A DNA stretch of 64,000 nt from Beta vulgaris subsp. vulgaris (taxonomy: Eukaryota > Streptophyta > Magnoliopsida > Caryophyllales > Amaranthaceae). The DNA is taken from assembly GCF_026745355.1 (NCBI RefSeq), contig NC_079202.1, forward strand, positions 40,500,715 to 40,564,714. Reading direction: 5' to 3'. Within the stretch, counting starts at the first letter, position 1. Each line of letters starts with the position of its first letter. Below the pieces are notes generated by a model. The model saw only the letters and a program-made list of their open reading frames with translations. It was not told the origin of the DNA and searched no databases. Made by a program: the position numbers and the translations under genes. Below, in pieces: positions 46,116 to 59,193 of the stretch.

Positions 46116-47070
46116 GAACAACTTGTGGTTCCTTGACATCAGGTGTTCCAAGCATATGAACGGTGTTGAATCCAAGTTTCTCTCACTCTCAGCTTACCAT
46201 GGAGGAACAGTGACCTTCAGAGACAACCAAACTGGTTATATTGTAGCTGTAGGTAAGATTCGTAAGTCTATGTCACACTCCATAAAAAATGTATTTTTGG
46301 TCGAGGGCGTGAAACATAGTTTACTCAGCATTTCTCAGTTTTATGACAAAGGGAATATAGTGAAGTTCACTAATTGTCATATGTTGTTAGCAATAAGAGT
46401 ACGGGAACCAAGATACTTGAAAGAACAAGGAAAGGAAATACCTACGTGGTCGATCTCAACCTTGTTCCTAGGAACAATCTCACATGTTTAAGTGTGATTG
46501 AAGAAGATCCCCTATTATTGCATAAGTGTTGAGGTCATGTCAGCTGGTCTCTACTAAACAAAACTAAATTAGATAGACTTAGTTGGTGGATTACCAACGA
46601 TTAAGTTCTCGAACCATGGTGTTTGTGATCCATGTGCAAAAGGGAAGCAAGTGAGATCCTCATTCAAATCAAAGAAAATGGTAAGCACACAAAGTCCATT
46701 AAAACTCATGCATATGGACTTATGTGGCCCTGTATGCATTCAAAGTCGATCAGGTAAGAGGTATGTATTGGTTATTGTAGATGATTATTCAAGATTTACT
46801 TGGGTTATCTTTCTTCATAGCAAAGATGAAACATTTAATGAATTCTTAACATTTGCTAAAAAGATTCAATGAACGAGTAGTCTCAAATTAAAACATCTAA
46901 GATCTGACCATGGTAAGGAGTTTGAAAACTCTAAGTTTGATGAATTTTGCAGCAAATGGTGTAGTAGAAAGGAGAACCGGACCCTAGAGGATATGGCAAG
47001 GACAATGTTAATTACAAGTAGTCTTCCGAAGAATTATTGGGTTTAAGCAGTAAACACAGCATGCTACATC
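46116..47070 (+). pseudogene. Ty1/copia fragment: protease and integrase N-terminal half
   Basis: NLWFLDIRCSKHMNG (46121-46165) is a copia protease active-site region with DSG changed to DIR. It is followed by VFLVEGVKHSLLSISQFYDKG (gag-pre-integrase region), CDPCAKGKQVRSSF (46629-46669) and the integrase core HMDLCGPVCIQSRSGKRYV...DDYSRFTW, then LRSDHGKEFEN. Several stops and frameshifts occur, and the reverse transcriptase is absent. It is bounded exactly by the two LTR-end copies. Confidence 0.88.
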
Positions 47071-47239
47071 ATGTTTTATTTTGTTTTCGCCTTTTATTTC
47101 TATTATTAGGAATACGACAGTAATGTCCTGTAAACTCTATATTATCTTATAATAAATAAAGATGTAATAGTTGGTTCGATCCTGGTATTGATATTTAATG
47201 TTCTTTTTATTAGAATTATATAAATTACAAGGCGTTATA
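47071..47239 (+). repeat. Chromovirus 5' LTR end, copy B, with primer site
   Basis: Same sequence as copy A with an extra 26 bp (TTCTTTTTATTAGAATTATA region), ending AAGGCGTTATA. TGGTATCCGAGCC at 47243-47255 matches the initiator-tRNA-Met primer site with one change. Confidence 0.75.
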
Positions 47240-47405
47240 GTTTGGTATCCGAGCCACTAATGTAATATTAGAAATAAAAGTAAATGTAATAAAATATTAA
47301 TAATTACATTAGTAACCTATTTGAGAGAAAGGGTTGGGGTACTTATAGTTTATTACTTATTGAAGTTATCTCATGATTATTATCATGTATTTTTATTATC
47401 TTAGA

Positions 47406-48925
47406 ATGGCAGGGCCAATTTCTCCACAAGCACTAACGATGGATCCTGACTATAGTGTCATTGATCACATTAATCGTTAAGCAAGAGCTATTGATGCATT
47501 TAATACTCACTTCCCTGAATGTGGAATGACTACACCTTATTTTACTTTTGCTCTAAATGAAACACTTTCAACGAATGCTCTGTAGGACTCCTTTAAGAAT
47601 AAGAATAAGTATAGCGACCTGATAGTTAATGGATTTCGAAATTGGGAGAAATACTTAAGGTTTGGATTAGGAAGGCCAAGATGGACCGCAACTTTTGAAG
47701 AATTATGTGGAGAACTGCTAGCTTATGAAATGGACCACATGGTATTTGTCTCTAATGATGAGACAGAATCATGTGGAAGTTTTGATCTCAATAAGGACCA
47801 GGATGCACCAGGAGAGGATGGCGACGAGTAAGGAAGATATCAAGTTGAAGAAACTCTTTTATATGTTAGGTGTCAACCATTTTTGCCTGTATAATATGTT
47901 GACACTTGGCTTAAGGTGATGTAGGGTGCATATTTTGTTATTTTCACCCTATCGGATGGTTGAATTAGAAATAGGTTTGCTTATTATACTCATTCATTCA
48001 CAAATGCTATACTAACCTAACACAATACGATGTTAACTTCAATCTTTTATGTATTTAGGATAATGGAATCTGCAATTAACCAATCACACAAGAGAACCAA
48101 CTAGTCCCAGCCATGATAACGAAGAGGGAAATGTTAAGGAAGTCACATTATTTTTTTTGAAATGCTTAAAAACAAAAATTATGAAGGAGAAGTGCAAGGT
48201 ATTTTTGAAAAATGGCCAGTTGTAATCCTAAAACCTAATAGAGTTTGAGGATTGGGTGAGAAGTATGGATAAATTATTATGATATGCCCTGAAAAATGGA
48301 AAGTAGGATTTGCTATTTATTATCTAGTTGAGCGCATATCTGTGGTGGGAAACTGTGAAGGAAAGAAGAAAATAATGAGGATTTTGGATGGACTCAGTGG
48401 AAAGATATTATGAGAGCAAAATTTTACCCATTAAACCCTAAAAAGACAGCAAGAGGAAGAATTTAATCAATTAGAGCAAGACAATAGGCCTGTTATGGAT
48501 TATGCAGTAAATTTTATGGAATTGTCCCGATTTGCACCACACCTGGTAGCAACTGAGGAGCTAAGAATTGATAAGTTTGAGAGGGGTCTTAATTGGGAAC
48601 TATGTGACCGACTTTCCACCCATAATTGTCGTAGCTACCGAGAGATGTATGAAATAAGGCAGCAAAGCTGAGAGAAATAATTAAGAAAGAGAGGCAGAAG
48701 ATGCAATGTATAAAAGGAAGTGGGAAGGAACACGTACTATAAATAGAAATTTTCATAAAAGGCCTAACATCGGGAATGCAAAACCCTTTGTACCTCCAAT
48801 CCACTATCAAAAACCCCTTGTGTCAAATGTGGTTATTTCAATCATCCAACTCAAAAGTGTAGATTTGCAAATAATCGTTGCTATACTTGTGGAAGTACAA
48901 GTCACTTAAGAAAGGATTTCCCTTG
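47406..48925 (+). pseudogene. Chromovirus gag remnant
   Basis: Starts MAGPISPQALTMDPDYS at 47406. The capsid core is readable as EEFNQLEQDNRPVMDYAVNF...LRIDKFERGL (about 48446-48590, Retrotrans_gag type). The nucleocapsid follows: CVKCGYFNHPTQKC (C-x2-C-x4-H-x4-C, 48819-48860), then CYTCGSTSHLRKDF, whose last Cys is lost. Many stops and frameshifts. The coding length matches a single gag of a Tekay-type element. Confidence 0.82.
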
Positions 48926-48989
48926 AGAGATAGGTAGAATGCCAAATGCAAGTAACTAAACCTAATCCCTACACCTCAAAACCTACCTC

Positions 48990-50897
48990 TAGACATCAAG
49001 GTGGAGCTATCCAACGTCAAAATTCAACTTTTTGGTCGTGCATTTATGACAGATCCACAAGAGGTCGAAAACTCAAGTGAAGTAGTTACGGGTAACATTT
49101 CTATACACTCTTTCCCGATACATGTTTTATTTGATACTGGGGCATCCCATTCGTTTATATCCATTACCATGTTTAAAAATCTACATTTGGATCCTAATGC
49201 CAAATTTAGAATTTTGCGTTAGCCTTCCTACAACAAATATTATCTTGTGTCAAACAATATATAAAAATTGTCCTTTAAGCATAGAGGGAAATATATTGAT
49301 CTGATAATTTGACCTTAGGGATTTGATGTTATATTAGGAATGGATTGGATGAATAAACATCGTGCCACAGTAGATTGTCAAAAGCAATTTGTAACCTTAG
49401 TAAATTCTGAAGAAAAGATAGTCACATTTCAGAATAATAAGACAAAACCAGAATCTAGAATCATTTCTTTTCTTCAAGCACAAAAGATGTTGAGACAAGG
49501 TTGTGAAGGATACCTTTGTGATGTTACTAGTACTGAAAAATCGGAACATGAAATTTCTGACATCTTTGTTGTTAGAAAATTTCAAGATGTCTTTCCTGAA
49601 GAAATTGTAATATGCCTCCGCAAAGAGAAATTGATTTCACTATTGAGTTAGTATTGGGGTAGCACCTATCTCAAAAGCACCATATAGGATGGCACCTGCA
49701 GAATTACAGGAACTGGAGATACAACTTGATGAGTTATTGGAAAAAGGATATATTAAACCAAGTATGTCACCATGCATGGGGAGCACCCATTTTAATTGTA
49801 AAGAAAAAAAGATGAAACCCTAAGGTTATGTATAGACTATAGAGAACTTAAGAAGATAACCATTAAAAATAAATATCCTTTGCCTCGTATTGATTACCTT
49901 TTTGACCAATTACAAGGTCCGTCGGTATTTTCAAAGATAAACTTACGATCTAGATATCATCAATTAAGAATCAAACCTTTAGATATTCCAAAAACTGCTT
50001 TTAGAATGAGGTACGGACATTATGAGTTTCTTGTTATGCCTTTTGGTCTTACCAATACCCCAGCTGTATTTATGGACCTTATGAATACAATTTTCAGACC
50101 TTATCTAGATCATTTTCTTATTGTGTTTATTGATGATATTTTAGTGTATTCCAAAATTAAGAGAAAGCACGAGGAACATTTGGGAATAGTTCGGAAAACT
50201 TTGAGAAGGAACCAGTTATTTGCAAAATTTAAAAAGTGTGAATTTTGGTTAGATAAAATAGAATTTCTAAGGCATGTTGTGTCTAGATCAGAAGGTGTGC
50301 AAGTAGATTCCCAGAAAGTAGAAGCAATCATTAATTGGCCTCGACCCACCAATGTGTCAAAAGTACGTACAAAGTTTCCTAGGGTTAGCAGGATATTACC
50401 GTTGATTTGTGGAAAACTTTTCCCGAATTTATCAAACTATCACAAACCTAATAAGAAAAACTACGAAGTTTGAGTGGAGTTACAAGTGTGAAGTAGCATT
50501 CCAAGAACCGAAATGTTGTCTTACCACAACTCCAATTATTACTCTTCCAAGTGGTACCGAAGGTTTAGAAATATATAGTGATGCCTCCAGACAAGGGTTG
50601 GGATGTGTGTTGATGCAACACGGGAAAGTGATAGATTATGCATCTCGTCAGTTAAAACCTCACGAGTAGAATTATCTTACCCATGACCTTGAACTTGCCA
50701 CCATTATTTTTGCATTGAAATTTTGGAGACATTATTTATATGGGGTTAAGTGTAAAATTTACACAGATCATAAAAGCCTAAATACATCTTCACTCAAAAA
50801 AGATATAAACATGAGACAACGAAGGTGTTCAGAATTTATAAAGGATTATGAATTGGATATTCAATATCACCTTCGAAAGGCTAATCGATGCTCTTAG
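48990..50897 (+). pseudogene. Chromovirus pol remnant, protease, reverse transcriptase and RNase H
   Basis: Protease active site VLFDTGASHSFIS near 49122-49160, then MDWMNKHRATVDC. Reverse transcriptase: [37 protein letters not shown], and the catalytic [10 protein letters not shown] (50127-50157) intact. RNase [19 protein letters not shown] and YTDHKSLNTSSLKKDINMRQ. Stops and frameshifts separate these pieces (for example near 49640, 49815 and 50365). Translation stops at ANRCS shortly before the insertion at 50941. Confidence 0.92.
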
Positions 50898-50940
50898 TAG
50901 GAAAATTTACGCTACCCTTAACTTACTTACCATTCATCCT

Positions 50941-53900
50941 GTAACAGCCCTGATTTTTAAGTAAGTTTAATAAAAGACTAATTAATTATCTTAGTTTAAT
51001 TATTATATTTTAATAGTAGGATGGATTATAATATTTAAAGACAAAAGGGAACACAATTATTAAAATGGTAAACTGGTGTTATGGTATATGTTTTTATGGA
51101 TACCTTGATGTTTTTTTTAGAAAAAAAAAAATAAAAGAGAAAAAAGAACACTATTATTTCTCTATAATGTATGTGGCTTATGTTGAGAATGCCACATTAT
51201 TTCCTTGTTGTCAAATTCTCACAATTCTTCATTAAAGATATAAAGAACTTATACCCAATTTCCTCCTTCTCATTCATATTATATCTCTCAATTCCCTTCA
51301 ACAAAATAAAAGAAACCCCAAACCCCAATTCATTTTCTCTCTCTATTCACTGTCCTCCTTCTTCCTTGTTCTGTCCGTCGAATTCAAGCAAGATGCACTC
51401 ATTTTTTAGTCTTTGTTCCTTCATCAAAGTTGTAGATCTCTTCGAGATATTGAATTTAGACTCAAAAATTTCTTCAATCGGAGTTCGGAGCTATGAGTTA
51501 TGGTCTTTGCAAATTTGGTGTTCCTATCTTTATTTCTCTCTCCTCTGTTTTATTCCGACAATCTGTTGCCCCAATTATCTACAACATGAAATCCAATTTT
51601 GCTCTTTGTTGCTGAATCAAAGTTGTAGATCACTTTGAGCTTATGAATTTGGGCACAAAAATCACTTGATTTGGAGTTCGGAGCTATGAGTTATGGTCTT
51701 TGTAAGTTTGGTGTTCCTATCTTCATTTCTCTCTCCTCTGTTTTACTCCGACAATCTGTTTCCTCAATTATCTACAAAATGCAGTCCAATTTTGCTATTT
51801 TTTGCTGAATGAAAGTTGTAGATCACTTCGAGCTAATGAATTTGGGCACAAAAATCGCTCAATTCGGAGTTCGGAACTAGGAGTTACACCTCACACAAGT
51901 TCAGCACTGCTGCTGTACCTTGTGTTGCGCTGCTGTCGTGGTTGGCTTGTTTGCCCATGTTGTCATTGCTAACTTGTTGCCTTGTTACTGCCATTGTTGG
52001 TATTCCTTTCCATATGAAGGTATAAGCTAATTTTTCTTAATTCCTTCGATTCCAATTCAAGTGTGGTGCAATTGGATTTTATCTTATGATTTTAGAAATA
52101 AACTTGGTTCTAAATTTTGTTATTGATTAGCAAATATAGTTATGATAAGAGTTGTTAAACTTAAAGATTGAATATTTTATCTTTCTTATTGGATTGAAGC
52201 TTCTAATATGAAGTAAGCCACTTAAGTAAGTTTATAAAAACTGATTTTTATAAATTATGTTGTTTGATAATACTCTTTGAAATCAGAATGATGTTAAATA
52301 GAGATGGAATTGATGTTGTGAGTTGGATTAGTAGAATGGGTTATATATAAGAGTTGTGGTGGTTAGTTCATGGAAGAGCTTAGAAAGTATGAGTAATTCA
52401 ATTTGTTTATCTAATTGGTAGTAAGGATGTTAATTGTTGTTCATATTATTGTGAGGTGATTGTTGGAGATTGATAAAGAATTTAGAGATGTCGGATCTTG
52501 AAGAATTATTATGGAATTGAGCATTCCTTGGGGAAAATGAAGGAGGTACACACATGTCCTTCCATTTTTCAAATATATTATTGATATTTCGATTGATCAT
52601 ATAAACTATATAAGTTGATCTTGATATGTTCTCATAAGTTAAACTTATGTTGTATAAAAAAAATGTGATTTGTGTACTATATGGTTTCTGAAATACATGT
52701 TTTTGAGTTTTAAGACAAAGGTAGAACTAAATCGCATGTTAAGTTCTATTGGTTATAAGTTATGTTGTTTTGAGACTTGATAGTATAAATTTGTTTGATG
52801 AACCATGTTTTGTGATATGAATAAGGCATGTACATTTGGTTCTAAATGAGAATTTCACTATATTTTCAATAGTTATAAGTTTGATTCTATGAGTTCAATG
52901 ATTTACATATTAGGGGAATGGATAAGGTTATGAAGCTCAATTATGATTTCAGAAAAGAGTTCGTTTATATATGGTTATAATTGTATAAACTTTATAAGAG
53001 CATAATACGTAAGTTGTTGAGAACCTCGGTATCACATTTTGGTAACATTAATTCTTGTTCAAGTTTCGTGTATGAATTTTTAAGAAATCAATTATGATGT
53101 CTGATTACCCATTTCGAAATACATGCCTTAGAGGTTGGAAGATATGGGTTTGGAGTTATGGTTGTAATTTCAGAATACGCTATAACATGAGTTCTGGAGG
53201 ACTATTATTTGAGTACGGAAATATACATGTAGTAAACTATGAACTAAAATAGTATGAACTATTATTAATAGGAAAATAAGTTCAGATTAAGAAGGTTACA
53301 TTATGTCATAGAAGGATAGCAACAAGGACTATTTGAGGAATTTGGGTCTGTAATATTGGAAAGTTATGTCAAAGTAGTTGTGGGACAAATTAGTAGATCG
53401 AAGAGTTATGTTTGAGAATGTTAGTTATTATTTGAAAAGTGGAGTTGGGTGATTGTATAAGTTTTGGAGTGCCAACGTCAATTAATGGGTCAGTTGTCGA
53501 TATAAAAATTATATGGTTCTTAAAGATCAGATGACTATAAAAGTATATTATTGGAAGTTAAATATATATAGGGAATGAGAAACACTCAAAGTCGTAACAT
53601 AGAGTTAAGTAAATGAGTTTTGTAACAGTGATATCGATGTAAAAGGGCTGGAGTGATGGTTTTGGGAAGTATCAGACACTAAATTGAGTTATGTTGACTA
53701 AGTCGAGGGAAGGTGATAACTGAGTTTGGAAAACTTCTATTATGGGTATCAATGAGAAGTGTTAAAGAGTATAAAATGTTATGTATAAAAGTCAAGTTAG
53801 ATATCTAATTATTTGGAAGAGAATTTTGGAAGTTCAACATTAATCTAAGGGTTAATAGAGTGGTTACAATAGCTTTGTGAGTCCAAGAGATGTTATAACC

Positions 53901-56514
53901 AAAATAAGTATTTGAGACGAAATATTAAATATTGAGAGTAAGATCTGAAATGTGAAGGTCATATTAGAGAAATAAAGGATCAAGATATGGGTGGTGGTTT
54001 AAAAGAATATGAAATAGAAAAGTGTAACTTACAGTATTTAAGCTATGAAAGGTCATATCTGGAATTGGATTAAGTAAGAAAGTTTAAAGATATAATTTTC
54101 TTGTAAGATAAATCAGATTATGTAAATGGATATTGGGAAAGAAAAAATAAATCTAGATGATAGAGAGCATGGTAATTAAAGTTATATAATGACAATACTA
54201 AGTGTATGGTGTTAAGGCTAATATGAGCTTCAGTACAAATACATGGGGACGTATGGTTGTGAATTATAAATTTAAGAAGGATGAGGACAACGAGTTGAGT
54301 ATTGGAGGAGTGAGATATTTTGACTTGCCATAGTAATTGTGGGTGATTTATGATAATGTAATAAGGTTATATTCTGGCAATGAAAGTTCATGTATTGGGA
54401 ATAAGAAAACCTTTAAGGGGAAAATTCATATCATGAGAATTTTGGAATGATATAGTTTAGATGCTATAAGTTAAAGACGGAAGTCCAGGTACAAAGAAAA
54501 ATATTATGATGAAGGGAATTGCCAAATCATGTTAGAGGATACCTTATAGTCTACAAGTAAAATTACAGATTAATCGCACGAGCTTATAATTGGGTTCGAT
54601 AATAGTTAATTATCTTATGAGTCTTTGAGAAACATATTTTACATTTTGATTATGTTATGAGTTCGACTGCGGAGAGACATTTGATTTTGAATACGTTTTA
54701 TGTATATTACTTCCTTGAAAGGAATATTTGAGGTAAGTGAGATTATTTGATTTCGAGTTGTGTTATTATAAGATTATTGAGGTTCAGGTATTTTGGATAT
54801 GTTAATTACATTTCAACTTTGTTTTGTTTTATATTAATTTACGGACGGAGTTTAAGTCGTTGATACACTTTGGAATTGAGTATGCGATACGAATTAAGAA
54901 CAAGAGTATAATTAGTTTTGAAAGATATAAGTTTGTGTTATTGGGAAAAATAAGCATTATGATTTAGTGATTGTTTTATGGGGGAAAGTAAACAACATTT
55001 ATGGAGCGAGATGCTCAATATGTGTTATGGAGCTGGTATTGTTCCTTTGAGTAGTCATGATCCAAAAGTTATTGAGGTTAAGTTTTGGAAATTCTAATTC
55101 GAAGTACCAAGCAGGAAGTTATGTTCATTTTAAATTCAGTATTTTTGCTGTAATTATTTTGACAAAAGTTCCAAATGTTCTTATTAACTCAGCCCTTTTG
55201 GTAAAGTTTAAATGAGCATACTAAGTGCCTATACGACTTTTACAAGCCGTAAAGAATTGATTATTTCCTTATATCTTTACACGTAACTAATATGTGAAAT
55301 TGTTGACGTAAAACAAAAGATTTCAAAAGAAGATCCAAGTCTTGCAATGATTAGCAACACCATAGTAGTGGTGATTATTTTTCCTCTTCATGGATAAATA
55401 TGTGTTCTTTGAAACACGTGTGGTATTGATAAACTGTGCATTTAAACTATTTATGTAAATAAACTATGGATACAAGTGGGTAAAGGCCGATACCAAATAA
55501 GGTACGGTATGAACAACAACCCTTGGAGGATGGGTGATCTCCTTTCGAACCCTCGCTGGGTGGGTGAAGTCCAGCAGATAATAAAAATGGGACATGTCCT
55601 GGTTAAGGCTTGCAAGCATAAATATTTAAACGGTGGGGTGACGACCTCCATTAGCTTAGAGACAGTCGGCTCCTTGTGTAAGGAGCCCCTTCTATTCGTG
55701 TTCGCTTTACCCAATGAAATTAAATGCTATCGACCCAAAGGGTTTTTGAATGATCTAAGTGGTGATCTTCATGATAAAAATTCTTACTTTAATACGATTG
55801 TGCAAGGATAGTAATCCTGAAATTTTTAAACAAGTACTTACTTGTGAAGCATCTGAATTCTAGCATGAATTGTATACGAATGGTCTTAAGCACCAAAATG
55901 AGGTTTTGGGATGAGCTTATGTATTTCAACTGTTGTTGAACATTGTCCTTATGGCAAGGAACTTATTATCTGTAGTATATGTATGAGTACTCTTTATTGG
56001 AACTTTCTAGTTAAGGGTTGCTGGAGTCGTGATAGAAACATTTCTAACTATTTGATTTTAAGTATTTTTGAAGTCTGGGATTGTTCCACTTGATGAGTAA
56101 TAAACCGCACAACTATATTTTAAGCCACTAAAAGAATTTCTGGTTGGACAGTGTGTACTCAGTTTTTCTGATTTTGTTCTTCGAACCTGTCCTGGTGGGG
56201 GCAGGGTTCATTGTTAGTGATTTTGCAGGGTTGATGTCGAGGTCGTGGAATATGATTATTGATCAAGAAAAGAGTTTTATGTTATGAAATGGTGGCTGAG
56301 GTTAAAGTTAGATGTTTTGTTTCAAAGTATTTGTAATCTGTTATTTGATTTTCAAGTTGTTATATTGTGGGCCCGACCCACAGATCCAGGATCGTTTTTA
56401 TAGGTTTAGTTTCCGCTGTAAATAAATGCAAATTCGAGGTTTGTTAAGTGTTGATTTTGTTTTGTGTATCTTAATTGTGATTAGTTAGCAGCTCGGAAGT
56501 GCGGGCTGTTACAC
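50941..56514. mobile_element. 5.57-kb solo-LTR-like insertion in chromovirus pol
   Basis: Ends TGTAACAGCCC and GGGCTGTTACA form an 11-bp perfect inverted repeat. A 5-bp target duplication CATCC flanks it (50936-50940 and 56515-56519). TG...CA ends plus a 5-bp duplication fit an LTR retrotransposon. No protein, primer site or second internal LTR end is visible in 5,574 bp, so it behaves as one very long LTR (solo LTR) or a fully non-coding element. Removing it rejoins the RNase H and integrase regions of the host element. The interior is AT-rich with short frames only. Confidence 0.82.
51424..51890 (+). repeat. 193-bp tandem repeat, about 2.4 copies
   Basis: TCAAAGTTGTAGATC occurs at 51424 and 51617 and as TGAAAGTTGTAGATC at 51810, each followed by GAATTTGGGCAC or a variant and GGAGTTCGGAGCTATGAGTT. 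Spacing is 193 bp both times. It lies in the left part of the solo-LTR-like insertion. Confidence 0.92.
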
Positions 56515-58560
56515 ATCCTGTTATCCGAAGAAAATTTCGAAAGCTAGAAATTGAGTTTATTGTAGGTGAACTGGAAGGATATTTAGCAGCCTTATGAATC
56601 GAACCAACCTTGAGTGAACAAATTAAGGAGTTGCAGAAAACGAATTCATGATTAGAGAAGATTCATGAAAGAGTGTTGATTGGGAAAGAGACTGGTTTTG
56701 TTATACAAGATGATGGATCACTTTGTTTTCAAGGACGATTGTGTGTACCGAATAAGATAGATTTAAAAAGGAAAATCATGAATGGAGCACATAATACCCT
56801 TTACTCTGTACACTCCATAGAAATTGCAGAGTTCGTTGCCAAATGTCCAACAAGAACATCAGCACCCTTCAAGACTCTTGAAGGGTGCTAGGGATGTCAA
56901 TTGGGCGGGGCGGGTGCGGAGGATGGTACCTCCACACCCGCACTCGCATAAAATTCCAATCCCCATCCCCGCCCCACCACCCATTGCCGGGGAAAATTTC
57001 AGACCCATCCCCGACCCACCAAGTACATATTTATACACATCCCCGCCCCACCACCCGCATGGGTACCCGCAACCGCTTCATATCCGCGTCGTACCCACTT
57101 CATCCCCACCCCTACCACCCACATGAGTATCCGCACCCGCTTCGTACCTACGTCATACCCACATATTTATATTTTGCAAGATAAAATAATTAATAATATA
57201 AGTATATCAATAGAATTTTAATCATATATATGTGGGGTGGGCGGGGGTGCAGTGGGGCGGGGTGGGCGGGGATGGGGCGGGGCGGGCGGGGATGGGGTGG
57301 GGATAGCATAAAATCCATACCCGCTCCACCACTCATTGCAGGTAGAATTTTAATCCCCATCCCCGTCCCATCCCCACCAAACCTAGACCCATCCCCGCCC
57401 CACTTGGGCGGGGATGGGGCGGGTCTCCTACTTGACCCGCCCCATTTCCATCCCTATTCAAGACTTTTACAGCCTTTGGATATACCTAGTTGGAAATAGA
57501 AGTCAATAGCAACGGATTTTGTTACGGGGTTACCAAAAACTCCTCAAGGGATGAATTCTATATGGGTTATAGTGGATAGGCTTACAAAAAGTGCTCATTT
57601 CTTAGCAATTGATAATACTTGGGATCTTGAGCGATTAGCAAGAAAGTATGTTGAAGGGATTGTTTGACTTCATGGAGTACCTAGCTCTATTGTGTCTGAT
57701 CGAGATTCCGATATGTGTCTAAGTTTTGGCAAAAGTTACAAAAGCATTGGGTACACAACTGAACATTAGCACAACCTTTACCCAGCTACAGATGGCCAGA
57801 CTGAGAGAACAATTCAAACTTTAGAGGACTTGATACGAGCTTGTGTTTTAGAATTCAAAGGTTCATGGAAAAAGCATTTGCCATTGATAAAATTTTCTTA
57901 TAGCAATAGTTACCATGCTAGCATTGATATGCACCTTATGAAGCTTATATGGACGGAAATGTAGAACCTCTTTATTAGAAATGAATCAAGATAATCGGAC
58001 TGAAATGATACAAGAAACATCTGACAAGGTTGAATCATTCAAGAGAAAATGAGAACTGACAGAGTCGTCAGAAAAGTTATGCTGGCTTAAAAGAAGACAT
58101 GTAGAATTTTCAGTAGGTGAGTCAGTATTTCTAAAAGTTTCCCTACCAGAGGAGTAGTGAGGTTTGCAAAGCAAGAAAACTTCGTCCTAGATACATTGGG
58201 CCATTTAGATTATCAAAAATTGGAAGCTAGCTTACCGTTAGCACTCCCTAGTGAATTTTCTCGAATTCATGATGTGTTCCACGTTTCACTTTTACACCGA
58301 TATATACCAAACCCATCCAAAATCATTAATATACCCCCTCTTCGAGTTGGAGAAGTTTTGACTTATGAAGAGCAACTTGTTCAAATTGTAGATCATAAAG
58401 ATAAAGTAATACGCAACAAAGTAATTCCGTTGGTAAAGGTGTTATGGTAAAATCACGTCGAAATAGAAGCTACATGGGAAGTCGAACAACATACGAGACA
58501 AGTACCCACACTTATTTTAAGGTAATTTAACTTCAAGTTTCGAGGATGAAACTTCTTTTA
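56515..58560 (+). pseudogene. Chromovirus integrase and chromodomain remnant
   Basis: After the insertion the host element continues: DDGSLCFQGRLCVPNK (56710-56757) and the zinc-finger region EIAEFVAKCPT, shortened in the middle. The hAT element at 56889-57456 follows. Then come the integrase core ([50 protein letters not shown]) and the C-terminal FHVSLLHRYIPNPSK (58275-58320). A chromodomain-like end (VQIVDHKDKVIRNK, VKVLW, EATWEVE) identifies it as a chromovirus, probably Tekay clade. Many stops and frameshifts. The final RG-DE-like frame runs into the polypurine tract at 58563-58570. Confidence 0.9.
56889..57456. mobile_element. Non-autonomous hAT element inside the integrase region
   Basis: Ends TAGGGATGTCAATTGGGCGGG and, in reverse, TAGGGATGGAAATGGGGCGGG. 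The target duplication is TTCAAGAC (56868-56875 and 57457-57464). At the left, 13 extra bases (56876-56888) separate the duplication from the element. The interior is dense in CCCCATCCCCGCCCC/GGGCGGGGATGGGG around a short AT-rich centre. 568 bp, no transposase. Confidence 0.9.
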
Positions 58561-58572
58561 AAGAGGGGATAA

Positions 58573-59193
58573 TGTAATAACTAGGAAAAAAAATATTTAT
58601 TATAAATATTAGTAAGGGATTGAAAGTTAAAAGTATTATTATAAGATAAGCTAGTCCCTAAGATCTTATATACGTTATTTTGTCGTGTATATGATGATTT
58701 TAGGTAATGTTATCTGTTTCCTTGGCTTTGTGCAATTACTCAGGGTAAGTTATATATGCATACATATGTCATTTATATTAACATTATAGTTTATAAAGTA
58801 CTTTAAGGGTCAAAGGTTAACAAAATTATCAATCACTAGTTTATGAGCTTATAAATATATATCTAGTAGGATTTTTAGTAAGTATCACATAAACCTAGGA
58901 TGCTCCAAACTTATAGATGGTTAACCTAATGACTAACGTTATTTAGTTTTTAGAATCCTCACTAATGATTTTACCAATTGACTGACAATCGCTACCCATT
59001 TTCAGAGAATACGTAAAAAACTATATTTGTGGGTTTCGAATTAAACCACACCCATGACACTTGTCCGTTGCTAATTGAGTTACTTACCTTTGCTATGGTG
59101 ATAAACATCACCATACCTACGTAGGATGGTAATACTTCGTATATTATCTTGTAATAGTTGACTTGGCCACTAAATTTTGGCACATACATTAGG
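58573..59193 (+). repeat. Partial 3' LTR of the chromovirus
   Basis: TGTAATAACTAGG at 58573 directly follows the purine-rich GAGGGGATAA, as expected for an LTR start. The U5-type end seen in copies A and B (GATGCAATAGTTGG...GGCGTTACA) does not appear downstream, so the LTR is truncated or decayed before 59193. No gene here. Confidence 0.6.

Noticed and set aside
55451..55811. Overlapping frames on both strands inside the solo-LTR-like insertion
   Set aside because: No motif, short, and in the less AT-rich part of an LTR where chance frames are expected.
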